Below, piece by piece: positions 7,603 through 14,558 of a DNA stretch of 14,558 nt. Below the pieces are notes generated by a model. That model was not told the DNA's origin, did no database searches, and saw nothing but the letters and a program-made list of their open reading frames with translations. Source of the stretch: Smithella sp. UBA2180 (GTDB lineage Bacteria; Desulfobacterota; Syntrophia; Syntrophales; Smithellaceae); the NCBI GenBank assembly GCA_002327415.1, contig DCVU01000168.1, positions 1 through 14,558 on the forward strand, read 5' to 3'. The position numbers and the translations under genes are program-made. Every line of letters begins with the position of its first letter. Within the stretch, counting starts at the first letter, position 1.

Positions 7603-7629
7603 TTGACGTATAGACAATTTTTTTATAGT
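7603..7629 (+). promoter_or_regulatory. Candidate promoter of the CapK-like gene
   Basis: TTGACG (7603-7608) is followed after 15 bp by TATAGT (7624-7629), 45 bp before the GTG start. Both boxes are close to consensus but the spacer is short, so the call is tentative. Confidence 0.3.
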
Positions 7630-7673
7630 TCTTATCGAAAATGTGAAAACTATCCATTAAAGGGAACAGTCTC

Positions 7674-8996
7674 GTGATCAGTAGATTTACAAGATTTTTA
7701 CCGCGTAAGAATAAAAAAGATGTAGACCGAGCCGTTCGTTTTATCGTCTCTTATGCTTATAAAAACGTGCCGTTTTACCGGAAATATTATAATCAGGCTG
7801 GCGTTGACCCTTTAAGCATCCACAGTGTGGACGATCTTCCGCGGCTGCCGATGGTCAATCGTCTTGATTTGATGGTCGCAGGTACTGCTGGATATTTACA
7901 TGACGGCGTTTTTCCTGAAAAGCTAATCATCCGACACACCACCGGAACAACAGGCACGCCGGTGGTTATCCATAAAAACAGGATCGAGGAAGCTTTTCGC
8001 AAGATAACAATTGTTGACGCTTATAGACGTAATGTTTCTCTGACATGCCCGATGACTCTTGTCGATGTGGGGCCGGAGCGAAAAGATAGTTCCACGGAAA
8101 TTTTCGTAAAACTGGGTCCTGTCAACATAGTCAGACTCTTCCGTGTCACACCAATGGAAGAGAAGATAGATATTCTGATGCGTATAAAACCAACCGTCTT
8201 ATCAGGCCGTCCGTCGGTTTTTTGGGATTTAATAAACGCTTTGAAAGAAAAAAATATTGTGCCGCCGGTACCTAGGCTCATCACATGCGGCGCAGAAATA
8301 CTTTTTCCCCATGTACGAAAACAGATAGAGGATTTTTTCCGCTGCCGTGTCGCTGACTATTACAACTGCGAAGAAGTAGGAAACCTGGCCTGGGAATGCC
8401 CGACAAATCCAGGTTTAATGCATCCGAATATGGCCACCGCATGGATTGAAACCGTTGATTATCATGGGAATCCCGTGCCCGCGGGCATTGAAGGAAATCT
8501 GATTATCACCAATTTATATAATTGTTCCATGCCTTTTATCCGCTACGAAATGGGCGATAAAGGAACTCTCCTGCAATCGGGGCAATGCCAATGCGGATTT
8601 AACGGTCCTGTGATGCGTTTAACGGAAGGACGTTGCGAAAACTATATCGTCCTTCCTGACGGAAGAGAGATTACGCCAAGGATTATTTATGAAGTCGTGA
8701 ATTCCGCGTTTCCTCATGACACGCCGGGATGGAGCATGATTGACGCCATCCGCACGTATCAGATAATTCAGGAAGTTGATAACCTGCTGGTGGTCAAGTT
8801 TGTCCCCGGGCCGGCATATAAGGAATCTTTATGGCGTGCAGTCGAAGAAAACATCAAACAGCTGCATCCGGCAATGCGCCTGGAAGTAATAATAGTCAAC
8901 GACCTGCGACCGGAACCAGGCAAAAAGTTTCACCAGGTGATGGGCAAACTAACCAGCCGTTGGAAGCGTGAGCAGGACAATCAGGAAAACAAGTAA
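7674..8996 (+). CDS. Phenylacetate-CoA ligase/CapK-like adenylate-forming enzyme
   Basis: This 440-residue protein belongs to the ANL (AMP-binding) superfamily and resembles phenylacetate-CoA ligase PaaK and the capsule protein CapK. The phosphate-binding loop is HTTGTTGTPV at 88-97. A Cys-containing segment YNCEEVGNLAWECP lies in the middle, RYEMGDKG contains the conserved Asp that contacts the AMP ribose, and the C-terminal lid domain ends in GKKFHQV with a candidate catalytic Lys. It should activate a carboxylate as acyl-AMP and pass it to CoA or another acceptor. The opening YAYKNVPFYRKYYNQAGVDP is typical of the family. The GTG start has AAAGGGA about nine bases upstream. It meets the polysaccharide cluster tail to tail, and CapK-like proteins are frequent in such clusters, but it could equally serve aromatic-acid metabolism. 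The substrate is unknown. Confidence 0.85.
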   Translation: MISRFTRFLPRKNKKDVDRAVRFIVSYAYKNVPFYRKYYNQAGVDPLSIHSVDDLPRLPMVNRLDLMVAGTAGYLHDGVFPEKLIIRHTTGTTGTPVVIHKNRIEEAFRKITIVDAYRRNVSLTCPMTLVDVGPERKDSSTEIFVKLGPVNIVRLFRVTPMEEKIDILMRIKPTVLSGRPSVFWDLINALKEKNIVPPVPRLITCGAEILFPHVRKQIEDFFRCRVADYYNCEEVGNLAWECPTNPGLMHPNMATAWIETVDYHGNPVPAGIEGNLIITNLYNCSMPFIRYEMGDKGTLLQSGQCQCGFNGPVMRLTEGRCENYIVLPDGREITPRIIYEVVNSAFPHDTPGWSMIDAIRTYQIIQEVDNLLVVKFVPGPAYKESLWRAVEENIKQLHPAMRLEVIIVNDLRPEPGKKFHQVMGKLTSRWKREQDNQENK

Positions 8997-9050
8997 TTCC
9001 AAATAGCTATCAAATATTAGCCCTACTTAGCTTCGCACGTGGGATAATTC

Positions 9051-9092
9051 GACTAGCGCTTCGAACTTCACTTCGTTCGTTTTCAGCGAGTC
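9051..9092. terminator. Imperfect palindrome between convergent genes, possible terminator
   Basis: GACT (9051-9054), CGCT (9057-9060) and CGAAC (9062-9066) pair with GTTCG (9075-9079), AGCG (9085-9088) and AGTC (9089-9092) around an eight-base loop. The inner stem is followed by TTTT (9080-9083), which could end rightward transcription. The same stretch lies between two tail-to-tail genes, where a bidirectional terminator would be expected, but the stem is interrupted and the T-run short. Confidence 0.35.
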
Positions 9093-9133
9093 TCATTAAA
9101 GGTTGATTTACCGGGCATAATACCAAATAAGCC

Positions 9134-9161
9134 TTCAAAAACTCATATTTTATTTTTTGAA
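9134..9161. terminator. A/T hairpin in the convergent spacer
   Basis: TTCAAAAA (9134-9141) is complementary to TTTTTGAA (9154-9161), with a 12-base loop. The stem is almost entirely A-T and weak. It may contribute to leftward termination 40 bp beyond the membrane protein gene stop. Confidence 0.25.
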
Positions 9162-9200
9162 AGCAACTTGGCATAAAAATAGCTGACAGCAAATGAGATA

Positions 9201-10439
9201 TTATTCACAAACATATTTATCTAAAAAGACAATTATATTGGCTCGTTTTTTAATAATTTCTTTATCGCTCCCGCTTAATTCTTTTTTGTTTTTCAGATTG
9301 CAGAAATAATCATATTGATGGGACTTGTATTCAGAGTCAAAATAGATAAATGGTTTATAACTTAAACTTATAACCCTGTTACGCACCATGGGATCATAAT
9401 AATAAATAATTGGACCATAAATATATAATGTTGAAAAGATAAATAGTATCAATGTTAAAACTTTTGTACGATTTTTGAAATCAGTTAAATCAATTTGGGA
9501 AAACCCCAGCATGATCGGAATAACTAAATAAATGAGGTAGCGGATGTTAGCCTGATACCAAATTAACAGCATATATGTAAGAAAAAGCAGCAAAAAAAAG
9601 ACCGTCCATCTTTTATCCAATGTGTATATTTTGTAATAACAATAAATGATAACCGGAGAAAAAAATATTCCAAATAAAGAAAACCAGAACGACGGATAGC
9701 TAATTATAAATTTCCAATCATGATCCCAACGGGACGACAATACTTTGTACGAAATGAAAGGATCAGTAAAGAAAAATGAAAGTAAAATAGTATAAAGAGC
9801 AACGATAACAAGGAATATAAATATGCAAAAAAGGCCATATAAAAAGAGCTTATTGAAATTATTTAAAAAAGAATTATAAAAAGAACTAAAGAATAGATTT
9901 GAATCAATATCGTCAAAGATATATTTATAAAACAAAAGGGCTAAAACAAAACCTGGTAAAAAAGCGATCATGGCCGGTCTGGACAGCGCACAAATGGTTA
10001 TCAAACACATTGCCGAAATATATTTTTTCTTAAGTAAATAATAAATCGACAAGGACATAAAAAGCATCGCAAACGCTTCCTGCAGGACAGAAGTTAATAT
10101 ATAAGTTGTGTAGGATGGTATTACAAAAAATAAAAGATATTCCTGATTCTTCGGATTAAAATATTCCACTATTTTCACAATGGTTAAAAGCGTTAAAAAA
10201 GTAAGCAACGAATAATACATGTAGAGTATTAGAAAATTACCCATAACCGGGGCAACAAAAAATGGAGACAAACTGATTCTGTCCGAATTAAACGCTATTT
10301 CTTTGCCCATAATATAATTAGCGTTTTCCATATAGCCAAAAGAGTCATAAGCAAAAGAATTGTGATAATAATGCATCATGGCAACGGCAAATATTGAAAT
10401 TAAGGCGAAAATCAAATACGGGATTTTTTTATTTTTAAT
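9201..10439 (-). CDS. Polytopic membrane protein, GT-C glycosyltransferase-like
   Basis: This is a strongly hydrophobic protein with roughly nine to eleven membrane segments spread over its length and a soluble C-terminal tail ending KYVCE. AYDSFGYMENANYIMGK, just after the first membrane segment, resembles the first periplasmic loop of GT-C enzymes, where an Asp is catalytic; that suggests transfer of a sugar from a polyprenyl carrier, or polymerisation. I place the start at an ATT (10439-10437), giving 412 residues and the N-terminus KNKKIPYLIFALI, because AAGGAG lies five bases upstream. No ATG, GTG or TTG exists between the upstream in-frame stop and TTG 10415, which has no ribosome binding site. 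The gene is clearly more AT-rich than its neighbours, as is usual for horizontally exchanged O-antigen genes. It could instead be a Wzy-type polymerase. Membrane location is firm, function is inference. Confidence 0.7.
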   Translation of the reverse strand: MKNKKIPYLIFALISIFAVAMMHYYHNSFAYDSFGYMENANYIMGKEIAFNSDRISLSPFFVAPVMGNFLILYMYYSLLTFLTLLTIVKIVEYFNPKNQEYLLFFVIPSYTTYILTSVLQEAFAMLFMSLSIYYLLKKKYISAMCLITICALSRPAMIAFLPGFVLALLFYKYIFDDIDSNLFFSSFYNSFLNNFNKLFLYGLFCIFIFLVIVALYTILLSFFFTDPFISYKVLSSRWDHDWKFIISYPSFWFSLFGIFFSPVIIYCYYKIYTLDKRWTVFFLLLFLTYMLLIWYQANIRYLIYLVIPIMLGFSQIDLTDFKNRTKVLTLILFIFSTLYIYGPIIYYYDPMVRNRVISLSYKPFIYFDSEYKSHQYDYFCNLKNKKELSGSDKEIIKKRANIIVFLDKYVCE

Positions 10440-10444
10440 AAGAA

Positions 10445-10450
10445 CTCCTT
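10445..10450 (-). promoter_or_regulatory. Strong ribosome binding site that points to an ATT start
   Basis: On the reverse strand a perfect AAGGAG is followed after TTCTT by ATT. The nearest conventional codon, TTG at 10415, is 29 bases away, far beyond normal spacing. The site therefore decides in favour of initiation at 10439. Confidence 0.6.
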
Positions 10451-10550
10451 TTTTATAAAAAAATTAATTCACAGTAATAATATAATTGTTAGTTTATATA
10501 GTCTTGCAGGTTTCAAGTTGTTGAGGAACTTATTCCTGATGCGCAGTACA

Positions 10551-11768
10551 TCATTTAACGGCAGCCGCCATAACTTTTTCTACCGCTTTAACCGTATCGT
10601 GCATATCATTTTCGGATAAAGTCGGATGAACGAGAAACATTATGGCGGTTTCACTCAACTCTCTGGCAACCGGCAGCCTTTTTTTCGGTCGCATGCCGGT
10701 GCCAGCGAAAGCCTTTTCCAGATATATTTCGCTGCAACTGCCGGTGAAGCAGGGAATACCTTCCGCGTTGATCGCGATAATGATGCGTTCTCTATTCCAA
10801 TCGGATTTCAGTTTTTCAGGTTTTATAAAAACGTAATATTTATAGTAGGCATGGCAAATATGATCAGGCGGCGGGGTGACACGCAACGCCGGAATATTTA
10901 AAAAAGCTTTGGTTAAAATATCGGCATGACGTCTGCGTCTTTCCATCCATCCGGGCAACTTATGCAGTTGAACCCTTCCGATTGCGGCCTGCATTTCGGT
11001 AATTCGCCAGTTTGTCCCGAATGATTCATGAAGCCATTTAAAAGATTGCCCGGGATTGGGATCATTATTGCCATAGACCGCGTCATAGCTTTTTCCATTA
11101 TCCTTATACGACCATACTTTCGACCAGAGGTCCCTGTTATTAGTCACCAGCATACCCCCTTCACCGCCGGTGGTTATGGTTTTATCCTGACAAAAAGAAA
11201 AAGCAGCGACATCACCAAATGATCCTACAGGGCGTCCTTTATAAAAAGATCCGCAGGCCTGCGCACAATCTTCAATAACCGCAAGTCCGCGCTTTTTTGC
11301 CAAAGCCATGATAGAATCCATCTCACAGGGCCAACCTGCCAGATGAACCGCAATGATTGCGCGTGAGCGGGTTGTTATGACTTTTTCAATTGTGTCCGCA
11401 GTGATGTTTTGACTGTCATGATCCACATCAGCAAAAACAGGTTTTGCCCCGTAAATGACCGTGCAGCTTGCCGATGAGATATAACTGCGGGGCGTTACTA
11501 TGACCTCATCGCCATTCCCGATATTCAACGCCATCAGCGCTGCTTCCAATGCCACCGTGCCGTTCATCAAGGCAACCGCATAATTCACGCCGATGTTTGC
11601 GGCAAATTCATTTTCAAACAAACGGCCTTCTTCACCCGTCCAGTAATTCACATTGCCCGATTGAAGCACATGGGAGACGGCTGCCATTTCGTCACGATCA
11701 AAGAAAGGCCAGGGAAGAAACTTCTTTTCACGTATCGGCAAGCCGCCATTAATTGCTAAATTACCCAT
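10551..11768 (-). CDS. DegT/DnrJ/EryC1/StrS-family PLP-dependent sugar aminotransferase
   Basis: This 405-residue, full-length aminotransferase transfers an amino group, usually from glutamate, to a nucleotide-linked keto-sugar. FFDRDEMAAVSHVLQSG at 22-38 is the typical opening. NGTVALEAAL (69-78) contributes to cofactor phosphate binding, VIEDCAQACGS (164-174) carries the Asp that holds the pyridine nitrogen, and SFCQDKTITTGGEGGM (191-206) carries the Schiff-base lysine, K196. The FCQDK form of the motif is seen in a subgroup of the family, including AHBA synthase-like proteins. The ATG at 11768 has AAAGGAA about six to seven bases upstream. It lies between the frameshifted asnB and the membrane protein in a leftward polysaccharide cluster, which fits making an amino sugar for a surface glycan. 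The exact sugar is not readable. Confidence 0.93.
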   Translation of the reverse strand: MGNLAINGGLPIREKKFLPWPFFDRDEMAAVSHVLQSGNVNYWTGEEGRLFENEFAANIGVNYAVALMNGTVALEAALMALNIGNGDEVIVTPRSYISSASCTVIYGAKPVFADVDHDSQNITADTIEKVITTRSRAIIAVHLAGWPCEMDSIMALAKKRGLAVIEDCAQACGSFYKGRPVGSFGDVAAFSFCQDKTITTGGEGGMLVTNNRDLWSKVWSYKDNGKSYDAVYGNNDPNPGQSFKWLHESFGTNWRITEMQAAIGRVQLHKLPGWMERRRRHADILTKAFLNIPALRVTPPPDHICHAYYKYYVFIKPEKLKSDWNRERIIIAINAEGIPCFTGSCSEIYLEKAFAGTGMRPKKRLPVARELSETAIMFLVHPTLSENDMHDTVKAVEKVMAAAVK

Positions 11769-11847
11769 TTCATTGTTCCTTTAAATAAAAATCTATTTGC
11801 ATCTTTTTATAAATTACATATTTTTTCTGAACATGGAACAAACAATA

Positions 11848-11853
11848 ATTATA
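11848..11853 (-). promoter_or_regulatory. Consensus -10 box upstream of the aminotransferase
   Basis: A perfect TATAAT on the reverse strand lies in the 148-bp gap, about 80 bp before the aminotransferase ATG. No good -35 is seen at 16-18 bp, and the region is AT-rich enough for chance matches. It would let the aminotransferase and membrane protein be expressed independently of asnB. Confidence 0.25.
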
Positions 11854-11916
11854 TTTTTTTGTTTTCCACATAACCATTACCAAACCATAAAAAATCTGTG
11901 TAAAAAATAAGACCAG

Positions 11917-12108
11917 TTAGTTTGCCGATAAAGGTCCGGCATCTATATATTGCTGCCGCCAAATAACGTAATAAATTAAACGACAAAGAATAGATTGATG
12001 ATTTTTTGCACCGCTAGTATGTTCACCAATCATTTTCACCAGTTTGGACTTATTAACTCCTTCAATCTTATCAGCCGAGTCGATTAATTGATCAAGGAAT
12101 CTGCCCAC
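11917..12108 (-). pseudogene. asnB: Out-of-frame C-terminal piece of asnB
   Basis: This 63-codon frame continues the AsnB protein after a frameshift. Its sequence VGRFLDQLIDSADKIEG, then KMIGEHTSGAKNHQ and IYYVIWRQQYID, has the layout of the C-terminal tail of AsnB-type amidotransferases (a His/Gly-containing stretch, then a hydrophobic helix with Trp). It has no ribosome binding site of its own and would not be expected to fold alone. Removing one G from the run at 12108-12112 joins it to the upstream frame and gives a 617-residue protein. Confidence 0.8.
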
Positions 12109-13771
12109 CCCCTTTCTTATCCCTTAGCCATTTATCAACTGGAATAGTAAAACCTATTTTCTTTTTATACACTATCTTTTTCGGTATATGTCTGACTGCG
12201 GCTTTTTTGAACAAATATTTTGTCTGCAGTCGTCTTAACTTTATATCTCCCGGAATCTCGTGGGCAATGGAAATCATCTCATTATCCAGGGTCGGAACGC
12301 GCAGTTCCATTGACTCGGCCATGCTCATTTTATCTTTCATATTTAAAATCGAACGCAGATAAGTCACCTGATCAAATAAAAGAAGATTGTCAATAGTATT
12401 GAGGTCTTTGTTCCAGACTTTATTCAATAGTTCGATTCTGCTGGAAATATCTGGCTCATTTTTATCGAATAACCAGGCAACCTTTTCTTTATCCGCTAAT
12501 GCTGCATTCCAGAGAACGAGTTCATAAGGAGATAACGCCAAAAACTTTCTTAATGTTTTTATCTTTCGGACCTGCAGAAATTGTAATGCAAGAAGAATAA
12601 TTCTTTGATTTGTTTTTCCCAGCAATAGGAATTGGTTATATAATTTGCTCAGGTATTGACGCGGATAACCACCGAACAAATCATCAGCTCCCTCACCGGT
12701 CAACACAACTTTCACAAACTCACGAGCGTATCCGCAAACCATTCGATTCTGTACTGAACTTGAAAAAGTAAGCGGTTCATCATGATGCCATATGGTCTGT
12801 TCCAGCAAATCGGCATACTCTTTGTTGCCGCTTACAAAATCATAATGGTCAAACCCGAAAGATCTGGCTGTGAAACGCGCGTAGGGGATTTCATTATGGG
12901 CCGGGTCCGGGAAACCGACTGTAAATGTTTTGAGGCCTGGCACCAATTTATTGGCAATAACACTGACCCAGCTTGAATCAACTCCACCGCTGAGAAGACT
13001 TCCCAAGGGTACATCGCTAATCATTTGCCGCTGGACTGAATTATTTACGGAGGACTCTATTTTTTCAATGAACTGAGTTTCACTAAGAGCGCTTTCAACA
13101 ATTTCTGGCATCCAGTATCTTTGGAAATTAACTGCCTTATTCGTAATTTCCATCAAATAACCGGGCTCAAGGCTTGTAATACCGGAGAAAAATGTTCTTC
13201 CATTGCATAAAGAGCCGAAACAAAGATATTCATCCAGAACATTTGCTTCCGGTGATGCTGATACTCCATGCGCGGCCAGAATTCCTTTGATTTCGGAAGC
13301 AAAAATCACCACGTCCGGAGTTAAAGAGTAATAAAGAGGTTTAATTCCCATACGATCCCTCACCATTAGTAATAAATGTTTCTCGGAATCGTAAAGACAA
13401 AAAGCAAACATGCCGTTTAACTTTTCCACAAAACTATTACCGTATTCTTCATAAAGATGAATAATAACTTCGCAATCTGTCTTTGTTTTGAAGATATGTC
13501 CCGATGATATAAGCGCAGACCTAAGCTCTCTAAAATTATAAATTTCTCCGTTTGCAATAAGTACTATCTTCCCCGTCTCATTATAAAGGGGTTGATCACC
13601 GGTAGTTACATCAATGATGCTGAGGCGTTGAAAACCAAGCGCCACAATGCCGTCTGTGAAAGTACCCGAAGAATCCGGTCCTCTGTGGGATATAATTTTC
13701 ATCATCAGGGGCAGATCGGTAGCGTCATATTTACTGGGATTAAAATAAAATTTCCCGACAATACCACACAT
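12092..13771 (-). CDS. asnB: AsnB-type glutamine-dependent amidotransferase, frameshifted near the 3' end
   Basis: This is a glutamine-hydrolysing asparagine synthetase-type enzyme. I start it at ATG 13771 because the nucleophile Cys must follow the initiator directly (MCGIVGKF); GAGG lies nine bases upstream (13784-13781), and the ATGs at 13786 and 13780 would bury that Cys. The glutaminase half shows HRGPD (29-33), NGEIYN (74-79) and TDCEVI (98-103). The synthetase half shows the ATP-binding SGGVDSS (261-267) and GEGADDLFGGY. The frame shifts after K553, at a five-G run (12112-12108), so this frame ends in GGGQIP; the missing tail is in the other frame at 11917-12108. In polysaccharide clusters such proteins often amidate a uronic acid instead of making asparagine. 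If the shift is real the product loses about 63 residues and may be inactive. Confidence 0.9.
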   Translation of the reverse strand: MCGIVGKFYFNPSKYDATDLPLMMKIISHRGPDSSGTFTDGIVALGFQRLSIIDVTTGDQPLYNETGKIVLIANGEIYNFRELRSALISSGHIFKTKTDCEVIIHLYEEYGNSFVEKLNGMFAFCLYDSEKHLLLMVRDRMGIKPLYYSLTPDVVIFASEIKGILAAHGVSASPEANVLDEYLCFGSLCNGRTFFSGITSLEPGYLMEITNKAVNFQRYWMPEIVESALSETQFIEKIESSVNNSVQRQMISDVPLGSLLSGGVDSSWVSVIANKLVPGLKTFTVGFPDPAHNEIPYARFTARSFGFDHYDFVSGNKEYADLLEQTIWHHDEPLTFSSSVQNRMVCGYAREFVKVVLTGEGADDLFGGYPRQYLSKLYNQFLLLGKTNQRIILLALQFLQVRKIKTLRKFLALSPYELVLWNAALADKEKVAWLFDKNEPDISSRIELLNKVWNKDLNTIDNLLLFDQVTYLRSILNMKDKMSMAESMELRVPTLDNEMISIAHEIPGDIKLRRLQTKYLFKKAAVRHIPKKIVYKKKIGFTIPVDKWLRDKKGGGQIP

Positions 13772-13851
13772 TCTCTTCATCCTCATTCTGGTTATGATAT
13801 TAAGTAAAAAAAATCTTTCAAAATTATGACAACCGGCAGTCAGTATTCTTT

Positions 13852-14520
13852 TTATTTCTTTTGTTGACGATATTCTGACAGAGGGGCACCTATCAACCCA
13901 GGTAAAATTGCAACATTTTTTGCTTTCAGCACTTGAAAAATAGTTTGAAATATTATTTTTATGTCCAGGGAAAAAGACATTTTTTCAACGTATTGTACAT
14001 CCATTTTCAAACGCTCATCCCAGGGCAAATAGTTTCTACCGTTAACTTGAGACAATCCGGTTATACCAGGACGAACCGTGTGCCGTAATTTCTCTCGATC
14101 GGTATAGTAAGGCAGATACTCCACAAACAGTGGCCGCGGTCCGACGAGACTCATGTCACCTTTCAGTACGTTAAGCAATTCAGGCAATTCATCAATACTG
14201 GTTTTGCGCAGGAACGCGCCAAGACGTGTCAACCGCTGTGTATCAGGAAGAGGTTTCCCATTCATATCCAACGCGTCGGTCATCGTGCGAAATTTGAGAA
14301 TTGCAAAAGGTTTTTCCTGTAATCCCGGACGCATCTGTCTAAACAGCACCGGGCTACCCAATTTAATACGTACTAATAATGCGGCAATAAAAACAATTGG
14401 CGAAACAACAATCAGTCCAAGTATGGCCACTACCAGATCAAACATGCGCTTGCCGCAGGAAAGATAAAATTTATTTCTACCTTTATCAGTTAACAATAGG
14501 AATGTCCTTTTTTTTATCAC
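13852..14520 (-). CDS. PglC/WcaJ-type polyprenyl-phosphate sugar-1-phosphate transferase
   Basis: This enzyme starts glycan assembly by moving a sugar-1-phosphate from a nucleotide sugar to undecaprenyl phosphate at the inner face of the membrane. At 222 residues it is the short, PglC-like form. A single hydrophobic segment (about 26-50, FDLVVAILGLIVVSPIVFIA) forms the membrane-inserted helix. KFRTM lies at 76-80, the catalytic Asp-Glu pair at 110-111 (SIDELPELLN), SLVGPRP at 124-130, and RPGITGLSQVNGR at 150-162. The GTG at 14520 has only a weak AAGAAA upstream; a TTG at 14496 with AAAAGGA eight bases before it is an alternative start that would shorten the protein by eight residues. It is the first gene of the leftward cluster, 80 bp before asnB. 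The sugar is probably an N-acetyl-hexosamine or bacillosamine type, by family analogy only. Confidence 0.92.
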   Translation of the reverse strand: MIKKRTFLLLTDKGRNKFYLSCGKRMFDLVVAILGLIVVSPIVFIAALLVRIKLGSPVLFRQMRPGLQEKPFAILKFRTMTDALDMNGKPLPDTQRLTRLGAFLRKTSIDELPELLNVLKGDMSLVGPRPLFVEYLPYYTDREKLRHTVRPGITGLSQVNGRNYLPWDERLKMDVQYVEKMSFSLDIKIIFQTIFQVLKAKNVAILPGLIGAPLSEYRQQKK

Positions 14521-14537
14521 TTTCTTGTTTAGTCACA

Positions 14538-14554
14538 TTAACAGTTAACGTTAA
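14538..14554. repeat. Overlapping TTAAC palindromes upstream of the sugar transferase
   Basis: TTAAC-A-GTTAA (14538-14548) overlaps the perfect palindrome TTAACGTTAA (14545-14554), about 20 bp before the GTG start. Tandem half-sites like this can be an operator, or part of a promoter region cut by the window edge. The sequence is short and AT-rich, so chance is possible. Confidence 0.25.
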
Positions 14555-14558
14555 ATTT

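Noticed and set aside
9010..9192. 60-codon reverse-strand frame in the convergent spacer
   Set aside because: It lacks a ribosome binding site, overlaps the palindrome, and has no protein-like features.
10524..10537. AGGAA-CTTA-TTCCT hairpin after the aminotransferase stop
   Set aside because: A five-bp stem with no T-tract is too weak to call a terminator.
12108..12115. Programmed frameshifting as the main explanation for the asnB break
   Set aside because: No stimulatory structure or known +1 recoding context is evident; a homopolymer indel is the simpler reading, so recoding is kept only as an alternative.
13772..13786. Upstream ATG starts for asnB at 13786 and 13780
   Set aside because: They would place extra residues before the nucleophile Cys, which must be residue 2 in class II glutamine amidotransferases; the 13771 ATG has properly spaced GAGG.

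Overview
This window looks like a chromosomal segment from a moderately AT-rich Gram-negative, most like an anaerobic deltaproteobacterium (Syntrophales/Desulfobacterota type). That assignment is an inference from gene content: a fused TIGR03960-type radical SAM/DUF2344 protein, a YkgJ-like Cys-rich protein, and a PglC-type sugar-transferase polysaccharide cluster. It was not tested by any search. No rRNA, tRNA, CRISPR array or intact insertion sequence was seen.

Left part (1-4911). Two leftward genes, purU (formyltetrahydrofolate deformylase) and a Cys-rich protein of unknown function, are probably transcribed from a good sigma70-like promoter at 1908-1936. A further leftward gene may begin at position 37 and run off the window. 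Diverging rightward are a small conserved-looking hypothetical gene (1995-2393) and a large two-domain radical SAM protein (2428-4911).

Middle part (4912-8996). A 288-bp gap holds a short hairpin and a striking 84-bp imperfect palindrome. It is followed by a tight three-gene rightward operon: a fusion of a T4 endonuclease V-like (Pyr_excise) domain with a DUF1722 domain, a PrmC/HemK-like class I methyltransferase, and a leucine carboxyl methyltransferase-family (TIGR00027-like) methyltransferase. Next, after a 111-bp gap, is a phenylacetate-CoA ligase/CapK-like adenylate-forming enzyme.

Right part (9201-14520). A leftward polysaccharide (O-antigen, capsule or exopolysaccharide) cluster reads, in order of transcription: a PglC-type polyprenyl-phosphate sugar-1-phosphate transferase, an AsnB-type amidotransferase broken by a frameshift near its 3' end, a DegT/DnrJ-family PLP sugar aminotransferase, and a very AT-rich polytopic membrane protein resembling GT-C glycosyltransferases. 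The likely logic is that the sugar transferase primes a lipid-linked glycan, the aminotransferase and amidotransferase supply or decorate amino/amide sugars, and the membrane protein transfers sugars or polymerises outside the membrane. The cluster meets the CapK-like gene tail to tail across a 204-bp spacer with another imperfect palindrome.

The observations most worth following are the asnB frameshift at a G5 run, a probable ATT start codon for the membrane protein, the endonuclease V-like protein whose catalytic N-terminal amine would have to come from the initiator Met, and the 84-bp palindrome. I did not find a clearly novel multi-gene system; the DNA-glycosylase/methyltransferase operon is the nearest candidate.
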